Positions 1-7,073 of a DNA stretch of 32,691 nucleotides are shown piece after piece. Numbering within the stretch: the stretch's first letter is position 1; every line of letters starts with the position of its first letter. Source of the stretch: Deltaproteobacteria bacterium (GTDB taxonomy: Bacteria > Desulfobacterota > Deferrimicrobia > Deferrimicrobiales > Deferrimicrobiaceae). Location of the stretch: the NCBI GenBank assembly GCA_021824125.1, contig JAKALO010000012.1, forward strand, positions 1-32,691, written 5' to 3'. The notes under the pieces were generated by a model, which worked only from the letters and a program-made list of their open reading frames with translations, searched no databases and was not told the origin of the DNA. Made by a program: the position numbers and the translations under genes.

Positions 1-31
1 ACGCGGCGAGGATCCTTTCGGAGTGACGGCG

Positions 32-235
32 ATGACGCGGGCCGCGGGGACAGGGTCCTGGAAGGTAGTCGAGATCACCGACGTCGGCGACCACGAGATC
101 GAATCGGCGCTGAACCGCCTGGCGAGAGAGGGATACCGCTTCGAGTCGATCCACTTCGTGACGCAGCCGGGGAACCGGCGGCCGACGATGGCTTTCCTGT
201 TCTTCGCGCGCAACGAAAATCCCGCCGGGGAGTGA
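32..235 (+). CDS. Small DUF4177-like protein
   Basis: A 67-residue protein with no signal peptide or membrane segment. The pattern WKVVEITDVGDHEIESALN followed by LAREGYRFESIHF and MAFLFF resembles small DUF4177-type alpha/beta proteins, which carry a conserved 'LN-LA-EGW' type core. The function is unknown. The ATG at 32 is preferred over the in-frame GTG at 23 because a GGAG (20-23) sits 8 bases upstream of it. It ends four bases before the RDD gene, so the two are probably co-transcribed. The family assignment is from pattern recognition only. Confidence 0.6.
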   Translation: MTRAAGTGSWKVVEITDVGDHEIESALNRLAREGYRFESIHFVTQPGNRRPTMAFLFFARNENPAGE

Positions 236-239
236 ACGG

Positions 240-725
240 ATGGCTTTCCGCTGGCAGGACCAGAGGGAGTTTTTCAAGGACGCCCGCCGGGCCAGGTACC
301 TGTCCCGCCTGGTCGCCAAGGCCGCGGACCTGATCATAGCGATGTCGCTGTGGCACGTTCCAGGCGCCGCGGGGGTCTTCGCGTCCCTCTTCTACATCCT
401 TATGTGCGACGGCTTCCCGGGTGGGCGAAGCGCGGGGAAGAGACTGACCGGCCTGAAGGTCGTCCGCGTCGACCGGGAAGGAATGGATTTCCAGTCGTCC
501 CTCCTTCGAAACCTGACCGTCGCCGCGCCGTTCCTTATCTACCTCGTCCCCGTGGCGGGACCCTTCCTGGCGTACACCGTGGGGCTGGTCGTCCTCCTCA
601 TAGAGGTCTACCTGGGCTTCTACGACGCCGACGGCCAGCGGGCGGGGGACACCCTCGCCGAGACGCTCGTTGTGGAGCACCCCCAGGTGGCGGATGGCGT
701 CGCTCTTTCTGATCGACGGGCATAA
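240..725 (+). CDS. RDD family membrane protein
   Basis: A 161-residue integral membrane protein of the RDD family. The family's diagnostic residues are visible: RLVAKAADLIIA with Arg and Asp in the first helix (about residues 23-35), GRSAGKRLTGLKVV in the middle (about 62-75), and DADGQRAGDTLAETLVV near the end. Hydrophobic segments lie at about 30-56 and 93-125. The specific substrate is unknown; some RDD proteins have been linked to ion or small-molecule transport, but nothing here shows that. The 3' end overlaps the start of polA by 32 bases, so the two genes are probably translationally coupled. Confidence 0.8.
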   Translation: MAFRWQDQREFFKDARRARYLSRLVAKAADLIIAMSLWHVPGAAGVFASLFYILMCDGFPGGRSAGKRLTGLKVVRVDREGMDFQSSLLRNLTVAAPFLIYLVPVAGPFLAYTVGLVVLLIEVYLGFYDADGQRAGDTLAETLVVEHPQVADGVALSDRRA

Positions 726-3261
726 CGTCCTCTACCGCGCCTTCTTCGGGGTCCCCCGGCTTTCCGCGCCGGACGGGACGCCCACCAACGTCGTCCTGGG
801 AGTCGCCCGGATCCTCCTCAAGATCCTCCGTCAGGACAAGCCCGCCGCCGTCATCGCCGTCTTCGACAGCCGGGAGCCGACCCCGCGCCACGCGCTATAT
901 CCGGAGTACAAGGCGAACCGCCTGAAGGTACCCGAGGACCTCGCGGCGCAGATTCCGCTGGTGAAGGAGGTGATCGACGCGCTGGGCGTGCGACGCGTCG
1001 AGGTGCCGGGCGCGGAGGCCGACGACATCATCGGCACCCTGTCCCGCATGGCCGAGGAGCGTGGGATGGAAGTCGTCATAATCTCGTCCGACAAGGACCT
1101 CTACCAGCTGGTCTCCCAGAAGGTCCGGGTGCGGGACGCGATGAAGGAGCGGATGGTGGGGGAGGCGGAGGTCCGGGAGACCTTCGGAGTCGATCCCTCC
1201 CAGGTGGTGGACCTCCTTGCGCTCGCCGGCGACCCCTCCGACAACGTCCCGGGCGTTCCCGGGATCGGAGAGAAGACGGCGGGGGAGATGATCCGGGAGT
1301 TCGGGACGCTTTCGGAACTTCTTGAACGCCCCGACCGGCTCAAGGGGAGCCGCAGGGACAAGATCGAGAAGAACGCCGCGACGGCGAGGCTCTGCCGGAC
1401 GCTCCTGACGATCGACCGCCGGGTAACCCTGGACGAGAGCCTTGACGATCTCGCACTTCGCCCGATGGAGGCCGGGCGGGTCGCCTCCCTTTTCCGGAAG
1501 CTGGGATTCAGGAAGCTGCTCGAAGAGCTGGGGCTGGACACCGAGCCCTCCCTTCCCCTTCGGGATGAGGTGCCGGCAAGCCCGCGGGAGTGGGCGATGG
1601 TTTCCGGGGCGGCGGAACTTTTTCCCGGCGTCGGTAATGGGGAGCTCTCCGGGGCGGCCGTCGCCGCCGGAGGTAAAGGGTGGGCGGGCGTTTCGGCGGC
1701 CGGCCGCGGGACCTTCGTCCTCCCCGAATCCGGCGTCCCGGAAGCCCTTCGGCGTCTCGGGGACCTCTGCGAAAGGATCTTCATCTTCGACGGGAAAGCC
1801 ATAATCCGCGCCCATGGCGGTCAACTGCCGGGGAAGCCCCTGCCGCTCTTCGACCTGCAGGTTGCCGGGTACCTCCTCGCCCCGGACGACGGGACGCCGA
1901 CCCTGGCCAGGCTTTTCGCACGGCATCATCCCGACGGACCGGCCGCGTCGGCGGAGTCTCCGGAAGCCCGTGCCGCGGAGGATGCCGGGGCGCTCCTTTC
2001 GCTGGGCCTGGTCCTGGACGGGAAGCTCGAGGAGGCGGGCCTCACGCAGATCTTCCGCGATGTCGACATGCCTCTCCTGCCGGTCCTTTACCGGATGGAG
2101 GAGGCGGGGATCCGGATCGACACGGGAATTTTCCGGGATCTGTCCGGGGGGCTGGGCCTGGGAATCCGGGCGATAGAGGAAAAAGTCGCACGCATCGCCG
2201 GCCCCGACTTCAACATCAACTCCCCGAAGCAGCTGGCGTTCCTGCTCTTCGAGAAACTGGGGCTCCCCCCTCTGAAGAAGACCAAGACAGGCTACTCGAC
2301 CGACGTCGAGGTCCTGGAGCAGTTGAGGGGCGCCCACGAGATCCCGGCACTCGTACTGGAGTACCGCGGACTCGCCAAGATCAAATCAACCTACGTGGAC
2401 GTGCTTCCGGAAATGGTCGACCCCCGCGACGGCCGGATCCATTCGACGTTCAACCAGACGCAGGCCGCCACCGGGCGCCTCGCCTCCTCCGACCCGAACC
2501 TGCAGAACATACCCATCCGGACGGACCTCGGGCGGCGCATCCGCTCCGGGTTCGTGGCGGACCCCGGCTGCCTCTTCGTGGGGGCGGACTACTCCCAGGT
2601 GGAGCTGCGGCTGCTGGCGCACCTCTGCGGCGATCCGGGGCTGATCCGCGGGTTCCTCGACGGCGAGGACATCCACGCGGCGACCGCCAGGGTGGTCTTC
2701 GGGGTCTCTTCTTCCGAGGTCACACCCGAGCTTCGCCGGAGGGCGAAGGTTATCAACTTCGGCATCCTGTACGGGATGAGCCCCTTCGGGCTCTCCCGCG
2801 AGCTGGGAATCGGGGGGAGGGAGGCGAAGGAGTACATCGAACAGTACTTCAGCCGCTACCCCGGGGTGCGCGACTACATCGATCGGGAGAAGGGGCAGGC
2901 CGCGAAGGAAGGGTACGTGAAGACCATCCTGGGGCGGCGCCGGTATTTGCGGGACATCAATTCAAGGAACAAGGTCCTCCGGGAGGCGGCGGAGAGGATG
3001 GCGATCAACGCCCCTATCCAGGGGAGCGCCGCGGACATCATCAAGCTCGCGATGATACGCATCGACCGGGAATTCATGGAGCGCGGGATGGGGTCCCGCC
3101 TGGTCCTCCAGGTGCACGACGAGCTGATCGCCGAGGCCCCGGAGCGGGAAGCGGACGAAACCGGGAGGATCGTGCGGGAGGCGATGGAAGGGGTGGTCAC
3201 CCTCTCCGTCCCCCTGACCGTTTCCGTCAGCCGGGGGAAGAACTGGGGGGAAATCCATTAA
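694..3261 (+). CDS. polA: DNA polymerase I
   Basis: An 855-residue family A polymerase for Okazaki fragment processing and repair gap filling. An N-terminal 5'-3' exonuclease/FEN domain occupies about residues 1-290, with IDGHNVLYRAFF at the start, AEADDIIGTL, and DNVPGVPGIGEKTA. A middle domain covers about 300-470. The polymerase domain runs from about 480 to 855 with TGRLASSDPNLQNIP, motif A DYSQVELRLLAHL (Asp632), motif B RRRAKVINFGILYGMS and motif C LQVHDEL (Asp809). The middle 3'-5' exonuclease-like domain lacks a recognisable DxE motif and the later Asp residues, so proofreading is probably absent. The ATG at 694 gives the usual N-terminus (MASLFLIDGHN); an in-frame ATG at 670 would add eight residues within the RDD gene. 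Confidence 0.97.
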   Translation: MASLFLIDGHNVLYRAFFGVPRLSAPDGTPTNVVLGVARILLKILRQDKPAAVIAVFDSREPTPRHALYPEYKANRLKVPEDLAAQIPLVKEVIDALGVRRVEVPGAEADDIIGTLSRMAEERGMEVVIISSDKDLYQLVSQKVRVRDAMKERMVGEAEVRETFGVDPSQVVDLLALAGDPSDNVPGVPGIGEKTAGEMIREFGTLSELLERPDRLKGSRRDKIEKNAATARLCRTLLTIDRRVTLDESLDDLALRPMEAGRVASLFRKLGFRKLLEELGLDTEPSLPLRDEVPASPREWAMVSGAAELFPGVGNGELSGAAVAAGGKGWAGVSAAGRGTFVLPESGVPEALRRLGDLCERIFIFDGKAIIRAHGGQLPGKPLPLFDLQVAGYLLAPDDGTPTLARLFARHHPDGPAASAESPEARAAEDAGALLSLGLVLDGKLEEAGLTQIFRDVDMPLLPVLYRMEEAGIRIDTGIFRDLSGGLGLGIRAIEEKVARIAGPDFNINSPKQLAFLLFEKLGLPPLKKTKTGYSTDVEVLEQLRGAHEIPALVLEYRGLAKIKSTYVDVLPEMVDPRDGRIHSTFNQTQAATGRLASSDPNLQNIPIRTDLGRRIRSGFVADPGCLFVGADYSQVELRLLAHLCGDPGLIRGFLDGEDIHAATARVVFGVSSSEVTPELRRRAKVINFGILYGMSPFGLSRELGIGGREAKEYIEQYFSRYPGVRDYIDREKGQAAKEGYVKTILGRRRYLRDINSRNKVLREAAERMAINAPIQGSAADIIKLAMIRIDREFMERGMGSRLVLQVHDELIAEAPEREADETGRIVREAMEGVVTLSVPLTVSVSRGKNWGEIH

Positions 3262-3306
3262 CCCGCGCCTCCCGACGATGAATAGATCCGGGAAAAGATC
3301 CGTCCT

Positions 3307-3897
3307 ATGAGTGAAAAGGAGAAAAAGGGCGTCCCCGACGATGTGCTGATACGCGCTTCCCTTTCGGGGGACGAGGATTCGTTCCGGGAACTGATGGAAC
3401 GGTATAAAAACCGCGCTTTCCACGTCGCGCTGGGGATCACCAGGGATTCGGACGACGCGCTCGACGTGGTACAGGACTCCTTCGTGAAGGCGTATTACAA
3501 CTTGAAGGAGTTCCGGTTCGGCTCGAATTTCTACACCTGGTTCTACCGTCTCCTCGTGAACCAGGCGATCGACCGGTGGCGGAAATCGTCGAGGACGAAG
3601 ACCGTTCCCCTCGACGAGACGTGGCTTTCGGAGGATGGGTCGCCGCCCGACTCGGTGGCGTATCCCAGGACACCGGAGGAGCTCGCGCAGAACCGTCAGT
3701 TGTCGGAGGCTCTGACCAGGGCGATCGAGGCTCTCCCGGAGTACCACAGGGCGGTCATAACCCTTCGGGAGGTGGAGGGGCTCTCGTACGAGGAGATAGC
3801 CGAAGTTCTCAAGTGTTCCGTGGGTACCGTGATGTCGCGCCTGCATTACGCCCGTGCGAAGCTGAAAGAGGCGCTGAAAGGGTTTCGGGAAGGGTAG
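3307..3897 (+). CDS. ECF RNA polymerase sigma factor (RpoE-like)
   Basis: A 196-residue extracytoplasmic-function sigma factor. Region 2 is at about residues 24-95: LMERYKNRAFHVA, then DALDVVQDSFVKAYYNL and TWFYRLLVNQAIDRWRK. Region 4 is at about 135-190: AIEALPEYHRAVITLRE, then LSYEEIAEVL and VGTVMSRLHYARAKLKEAL, the helix-turn-helix that reads the -35 element. There is no region 3 and no C-terminal extension. The gene is followed after four bases by a zinc-finger anti-sigma gene, the standard arrangement for membrane-sequestered ECF factors. A near-consensus E-type promoter three genes downstream (4882-4909) and another at 8840-8867 are probable targets. No such site was seen directly upstream of this gene. 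Confidence 0.95.
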   Translation: MSEKEKKGVPDDVLIRASLSGDEDSFRELMERYKNRAFHVALGITRDSDDALDVVQDSFVKAYYNLKEFRFGSNFYTWFYRLLVNQAIDRWRKSSRTKTVPLDETWLSEDGSPPDSVAYPRTPEELAQNRQLSEALTRAIEALPEYHRAVITLREVEGLSYEEIAEVLKCSVGTVMSRLHYARAKLKEALKGFREG

Positions 3898-3901
3898 CGT
3901 C

Positions 3902-4378
3902 ATGGAATGCGGAAAAGTGCTGCAGGTTTTGCAGGAAGAGATCGACGGGCGGCTCCCGCCCTCCGAGTCGGCCGGGGTCCGCGGCCACCTGGAGTCCTGC
4001 GCCTCTTGTGCCGCCGAAGCCGCGGCGTACAGGCGCGTGGGGGTGCTGCTCCGGGCGTGGACCGGCGCGCGCGAAGCGGAAAACGCCCCGCGCCTGGACG
4101 CGATGTGGACCCGGGTCCGCGCCGGGATCGACGAGCGGAAGGAGCGGGGACGGTTCGCCTCCATGGCGCGGAAGTGGTTCTGGCTCCCCGCGGCCGCGGC
4201 GCTTGCGGGTTTGGCCCTGCTGTTCTATTCTTCGGGGGTGAGCAGGCCCCCGTTCAACCCGACCAGTTTCGATGTGGCGGTGGAGAACCTTGAATCGGAC
4301 ACGGCGACCGTGGCCCTTGTCGACAGGGGGGAGGACCTCCCCCGGGTGATCTGGATCTTCGAAAATGACAAGACCTGA
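3902..4378 (+). CDS. Zinc-finger anti-sigma factor, membrane-anchored
   Basis: A 158-residue single-pass membrane protein with an N-terminal zf-HC2/ZAS domain. Cys3 and the signature H29-x3-C33-x2-C36 (HLESCASC) are the zinc ligands of the family. A hydrophobic segment at about residues 93-110 (FWLPAAAALAGLALLFY) anchors it, leaving a short C-terminal periplasmic tail of about 45 residues. The family binds the cognate ECF sigma factor and releases it on envelope signals. It begins four bases after the sigma gene, and its 3' end overlaps the next gene by 14 bases, so the three genes form one operon. The pairing with the sigma factor is inferred from adjacency. Confidence 0.92.
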   Translation: MECGKVLQVLQEEIDGRLPPSESAGVRGHLESCASCAAEAAAYRRVGVLLRAWTGAREAENAPRLDAMWTRVRAGIDERKERGRFASMARKWFWLPAAAALAGLALLFYSSGVSRPPFNPTSFDVAVENLESDTATVALVDRGEDLPRVIWIFENDKT

Positions 4379-4829
4379 GGCCCGCCGGGGGTTTTACGCC
4401 CCGTTCATCGCATTCCTGGCTCTCCTCCTCTTCTCCGGGGGCGCGGTGTCCGCATCCCGGGACCCGGTTTCCGTCGAAATCGGCGTGGTAGTCGCCTCCG
4501 GCAAGGGAAGCTCGATCGATCCTTCCCTCTCCTCCCTCCGCACGAAGCTGCAGTCGATGTTCAACTACTCTTCCTACACACTGCTCGACCGGATGAAGCG
4601 CCCCCTTGCGATCGGGGAAACCGGGGATTTCAACCTCCCCGGAAACCGCGCGATGCGGGTGACCCCGGTCGACGCACCCGGCAACAAGGTCCGGCTCGCG
4701 GTGCAGATCATGGAGGGGGGGAAGAACCTCCTGACCACCACGCTGGGGTTGAGCCGCGGGGGGATGGTGATTGTGGCGGGCCCCCCACACCAGTCCGGCG
4801 TCCTGATCCTCCTCATATCCGCCGAATAA
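4365..4829 (+). CDS. Exported protein of unknown function in the sigma/anti-sigma operon
   Basis: A 154-residue protein with an N-terminal signal peptide: a basic start, then FIAFLALLLFSGGAVSAS with likely cleavage after about residue 30. The mature part has no motif I can name. It is predicted to be a mainly beta protein (IGVVVASGKG, TLLDRMKRPLAIG, VRLAVQIMEGGKNLLTTTLGL) of the kind found in secreted envelope proteins. Its start overlaps the anti-sigma stop (ATGACAAGACCTGA), which indicates translational coupling. It may be a periplasmic sensor or co-regulator for the anti-sigma factor, but that is inference from position only. Confidence 0.75.
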   Translation: MTRPEARRGFYAPFIAFLALLLFSGGAVSASRDPVSVEIGVVVASGKGSSIDPSLSSLRTKLQSMFNYSSYTLLDRMKRPLAIGETGDFNLPGNRAMRVTPVDAPGNKVRLAVQIMEGGKNLLTTTLGLSRGGMVIVAGPPHQSGVLILLISAE

Positions 4830-4881
4830 CCGCCTTCCGTGTGAATATATTTCCTGCATCCGTCGTCTGATGGGTGAACAG

Positions 4882-4909
4882 GGAACTTTTTCGAGGGTGC
4901 CGGGTTTAA
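4882..4909 (+). promoter_or_regulatory. ECF (sigma-E type) promoter of the WPGHW-repeat gene
   Basis: The -35 element GGAACTT (4882-4888) exactly matches the sigma-E consensus. It is followed by a 16-base spacer and a TTTAA -10-like element (4905-4909). The leader to the ATG at 4949 is about 35-40 bases and has a strong ribosome binding site (AGAAGGAGGAAG). The same GGAAC-N13-CCGGGTTTAA arrangement recurs at 8840-8867. The gene's own sigma factor is encoded just upstream. A short hairpin (GCCGG/CCGGC, 4898-4914) overlaps the -10 region. Confidence 0.7.
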
Positions 4910-4948
4910 TCCGGCAGGGCGTAAAACCGGCAGAAGGAGGAAGAGACG

Positions 4949-5398
4949 ATGAAAAAGATAGTGGCCATTGTCGTTGCGGCGGGTCTTCTGGGCGCCATGG
5001 CGCCGTCCCCGGCTTCCGCGGGTCAGCGCGAGTGGGCGACGGCCGGCAAGATCCTCACCGGGGTCATCGGGCTTCATATCCTGGGGAACGCCCTTGCGAA
5101 CCCCTACCCGTACCATGCCCCCGCTTACGCCCCGCCGCCAAGGGTTTACTACCCGCCCGAACAGGTGTGGGTACCGGGGCGTTATGAGACGCGCCTCGAC
5201 CGGCAGTGGGTCCCCGGCCACTGGGAGATCGAGCGGGCCGGCCGTCATCGGGACCGCTACGACCGCTACGACGGCGATGACGACGACGGCCGCGACGGCG
5301 ACGACGGTTACGGCCGTGAAACCCGCCGGGTCTGGATTCCAGGGCACTACCGGGACGTCGAGGTGAGGATGTGGGTCCCGGGCCACTGGGAAGGGTAG
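4949..5398 (+). CDS. Exported WPGHW-repeat (YXWGXW-type) envelope protein
   Basis: A 149-residue secreted protein. The signal peptide is MKKIVAIVVAAGLLGAMAP, with a likely cleavage after SASAG-type residues near 25. The mature protein has four copies of an aromatic W-[VI]-P-G-[HR]-[WY] motif: VWVPGRYE, QWVPGHWE, VWIPGHYRD and MWVPGHWEG. Between copies two and three is a charged stretch rich in Asp, Arg and Tyr (RYDRYDGDDDDGRDGDDGYG). Such YXWGXW/WXXGXW repeats occur in small exported proteins of unclear function, often linked to the envelope. It lies behind an ECF-type promoter and before a strong terminator, so it is a separate transcription unit next to the sigma factor that probably drives it. 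Confidence 0.85.
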   Translation: MKKIVAIVVAAGLLGAMAPSPASAGQREWATAGKILTGVIGLHILGNALANPYPYHAPAYAPPPRVYYPPEQVWVPGRYETRLDRQWVPGHWEIERAGRHRDRYDRYDGDDDDGRDGDDGYGRETRRVWIPGHYRDVEVRMWVPGHWEG

Positions 5399-5452
5399 GG
5401 CACAGGGAATAAGACCGGACCGTAGACCCGTCAACCAACCTTTAACGCAACG

Positions 5453-5483
5453 ACCCCCGGATCGATCTCCGGGGGTTTTTTTT
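5453..5483 (+). terminator. Rho-independent terminator
   Basis: A perfect hairpin, cccccgga (5454-5461) pairing with tccggggg (5468-5475) around a six-base loop, is followed directly by eight T residues (5476-5483). It sits 55 bases after the WPGHW-repeat gene and ends the envelope-stress block. Confidence 0.92.
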
Positions 5484-5565
5484 AAATTGTCTCCGTCCTC
5501 ACGGAGGCTATCCTGATAAAGTGGTCGGGCGATAACATTCCTGACACGACGAAAGGGAGCCCCCC

Positions 5566-6366
5566 GTGACCGATCAACCATCCTCCGCCCCTGGTTCCCC
5601 TTTGAGAAACTCCCTGTGGAACCTCCTGTTCCGGATAGTTTCCTCCACGGACCACTCGAGGACGGTCTGGACCGCCGTCCTGCGCGGCGCCTGCCTCGCC
5701 TTCTTCAAGGAGCCGATCGACGACCTCCCGGCGAGCGACAACGACGCGTCCCGCGCCGCCTTCCGGGATCGCTTCCTCTCCTTGCCGGACCACCGCCTCT
5801 ACGATCTGGTCGAGTTCCTGCTCGTCGACGACAGGGCGGGCCTCAAGGAGGTGGACAGGAAACTGATCCGGCGCAGCATGAACGAGATACTGGACTTGGA
5901 GGGCGCCCCGGTGCGCCTCCTTCGCGACAAGTTCGTCCCCCTCCCGGATTCCCTCGGGTTCGACGCGGTCGCCACGGCGGAGGAGAAACTCGACCTGTTC
6001 GACCTGCCCGCGGCCTCCCGTCACCTCGATTCCGCGCTCGGCTACCTTTCCAGGCGGCCCGAGCCGGCGTCGTGGGAGGCGGTGCGCGAGGCCTCGCTGG
6101 CCGTGGCGGCGGTGGTCCGCAGTTTCGGTGACAAGGAGGGCAAGATAGCCCTGGGGACCGTCGCGCCTGTCGCAGAGTCGTTCGGGATCCCGCCGGACCT
6201 GCTGGCCGGTATGGAGATAATCCTGCGCCGGTGCCATGCGGTGAGCGGACTGCCGGGTTCCGGACCGGTCGGCGTTCCCGTCGACCACCCCGAGGCGACT
6301 TTCCTCGTCGTCTTCTGCTCCTCGGCGATCAACTACCTTTTACGTTCGCGAGAGGCGGCCGGGTGA
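5566..6366 (+). CDS. AbiJ-NTD4-like protein
   Basis: A 266-residue soluble protein that resembles the AbiJ N-terminal domain 4 family. The family hallmarks I can see are an early LRNSLWNLLF (residues 13-22), a central RHLDSALGYLSRRPEP (152-167) followed by WEAVREASLAVAAVVRSF, and a final ATFLVVFCSSAINYLL (244-259). In the usual family the last block is preceded by a 'GIRHA'-like motif; here that region reads GPVGVPVDHPEA and the Arg-His pair is missing. Such domains occur in abortive-infection proteins and as stand-alone proteins of unknown role. The GTG start has AAAGGGAG upstream. It stands alone after a terminator, and its 3' end overlaps the convergent LOG gene by 27 bases. Confidence 0.65.
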   Translation: MTDQPSSAPGSPLRNSLWNLLFRIVSSTDHSRTVWTAVLRGACLAFFKEPIDDLPASDNDASRAAFRDRFLSLPDHRLYDLVEFLLVDDRAGLKEVDRKLIRRSMNEILDLEGAPVRLLRDKFVPLPDSLGFDAVATAEEKLDLFDLPAASRHLDSALGYLSRRPEPASWEAVREASLAVAAVVRSFGDKEGKIALGTVAPVAESFGIPPDLLAGMEIILRRCHAVSGLPGSGPVGVPVDHPEATFLVVFCSSAINYLLRSREAAG

Positions 6367-6924
6367 GGGGACGGCGGGACGGCGCCGCAGCAGGGCATCG
6401 ACGACGTCAGCCGCGGATGGAACGACCTCGAAAAGATCGATGTTTTTAGGGGAGACGGTCCGGACCTTCACGGAACGGCGGCACCAGGAGAGAACAGGGT
6501 CGAACCACCCCGTTGTGTTGGCGACCACAATCGGGCGCGAGTGCAGTCCCAGCTGTTTCCAGGTGAGAATCTCGAAGAATTCGTCCATCGTGCCGAACCC
6601 CCCCGGCAGGACGGCGAAGGCGTCGGCGCGCCGGCTCATCTCCTGCTTGCGTTCGTGCATGGAGCCGGTTTCGACCATTTCCGTGAGGCTTTCATGGGCG
6701 AGCTCCTTGGTGCGCAGGAACGTCGGGATTACGCCGATCGCTTTTCCCCCTCCAGCCAGTATCCGGTCGGCCAGGATTCCCATGAGCCCGACGGATCCCC
6801 CTCCGAAGACGAGCGAGATGTCCTCCTCGAGCATCCGGTCGGCGAGCAGGAGGGTGTCCTCCCTGAACCTTTCAGGGACATGGTTGCTTGAAGAGCTGAA
6901 CACGCACAGGCGTCGGATCTTCAT
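6340..6924 (-). CDS. LOG family protein (nucleotide 5'-monophosphate phosphoribohydrolase)
   Basis: A 194-residue TIGR00730/LOG-type protein, the family historically misnamed 'lysine decarboxylase'. The nucleotide-binding loop FGGGSVGLMG and the catalytic motif PGGFGTMDEFFE are intact. Characterised relatives cleave nucleoside monophosphates such as cytokinin ribotides; PpnN-type enzymes act on purine nucleotides. The substrate here is unknown. The start is uncertain: ATG at 6924 gives MKIRRLCVFSSS, matching the usual family N-terminus, and ATG at 6936 adds four residues. The frame is open up to 7080, but that extension would run through the cysK promoter and is low-complexity, so I reject it. 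The gene is divergent from cysK and convergent with the AbiJ-like gene. Confidence 0.88.
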   Translation of the reverse strand: MKIRRLCVFSSSSNHVPERFREDTLLLADRMLEEDISLVFGGGSVGLMGILADRILAGGGKAIGVIPTFLRTKELAHESLTEMVETGSMHERKQEMSRRADAFAVLPGGFGTMDEFFEILTWKQLGLHSRPIVVANTTGWFDPVLSWCRRSVKVRTVSPKNIDLFEVVPSAADVVDALLRRRPAVPSPGRLSRT

Positions 6925-7011
6925 CCTCGAAACCATACGTCTAAACACGGAAAAAGGGAAGCGCACGAAAGGGCGGGGAAACGAGCGGGAAAAATGTGTG
7001 GCTGAAATATC

Positions 7012-7068
7012 TTGACATTGGGGGAAACCATTAAATACTATATAGACGATAGACATAATATGGGAGGT
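7012..7068 (+). promoter_or_regulatory. cysK promoter region with ribosome binding site
   Basis: A perfect TTGACA -35 (7012-7017) is followed after 18 bases by TACTAT (7036-7041) as the -10. Just downstream is a direct repeat ATAGAC-g-ATAGAC (7042-7054), a possible regulator site at the transcription start. A strong ribosome binding site, GGGAGGT (7062-7068), precedes the ATG at 7074. The region is clearly AT-rich against its surroundings. Confidence 0.7.
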
Positions 7069-7073
7069 CTGGC

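Noticed and set aside
895-2337. Long minus-strand open frame (480 codons) inside polA
   Set aside because: It is antisense to a clearly conserved polymerase, its translation is Arg/Gly/Pro-rich with no recognisable motif, and such frames are expected in GC-rich DNA.
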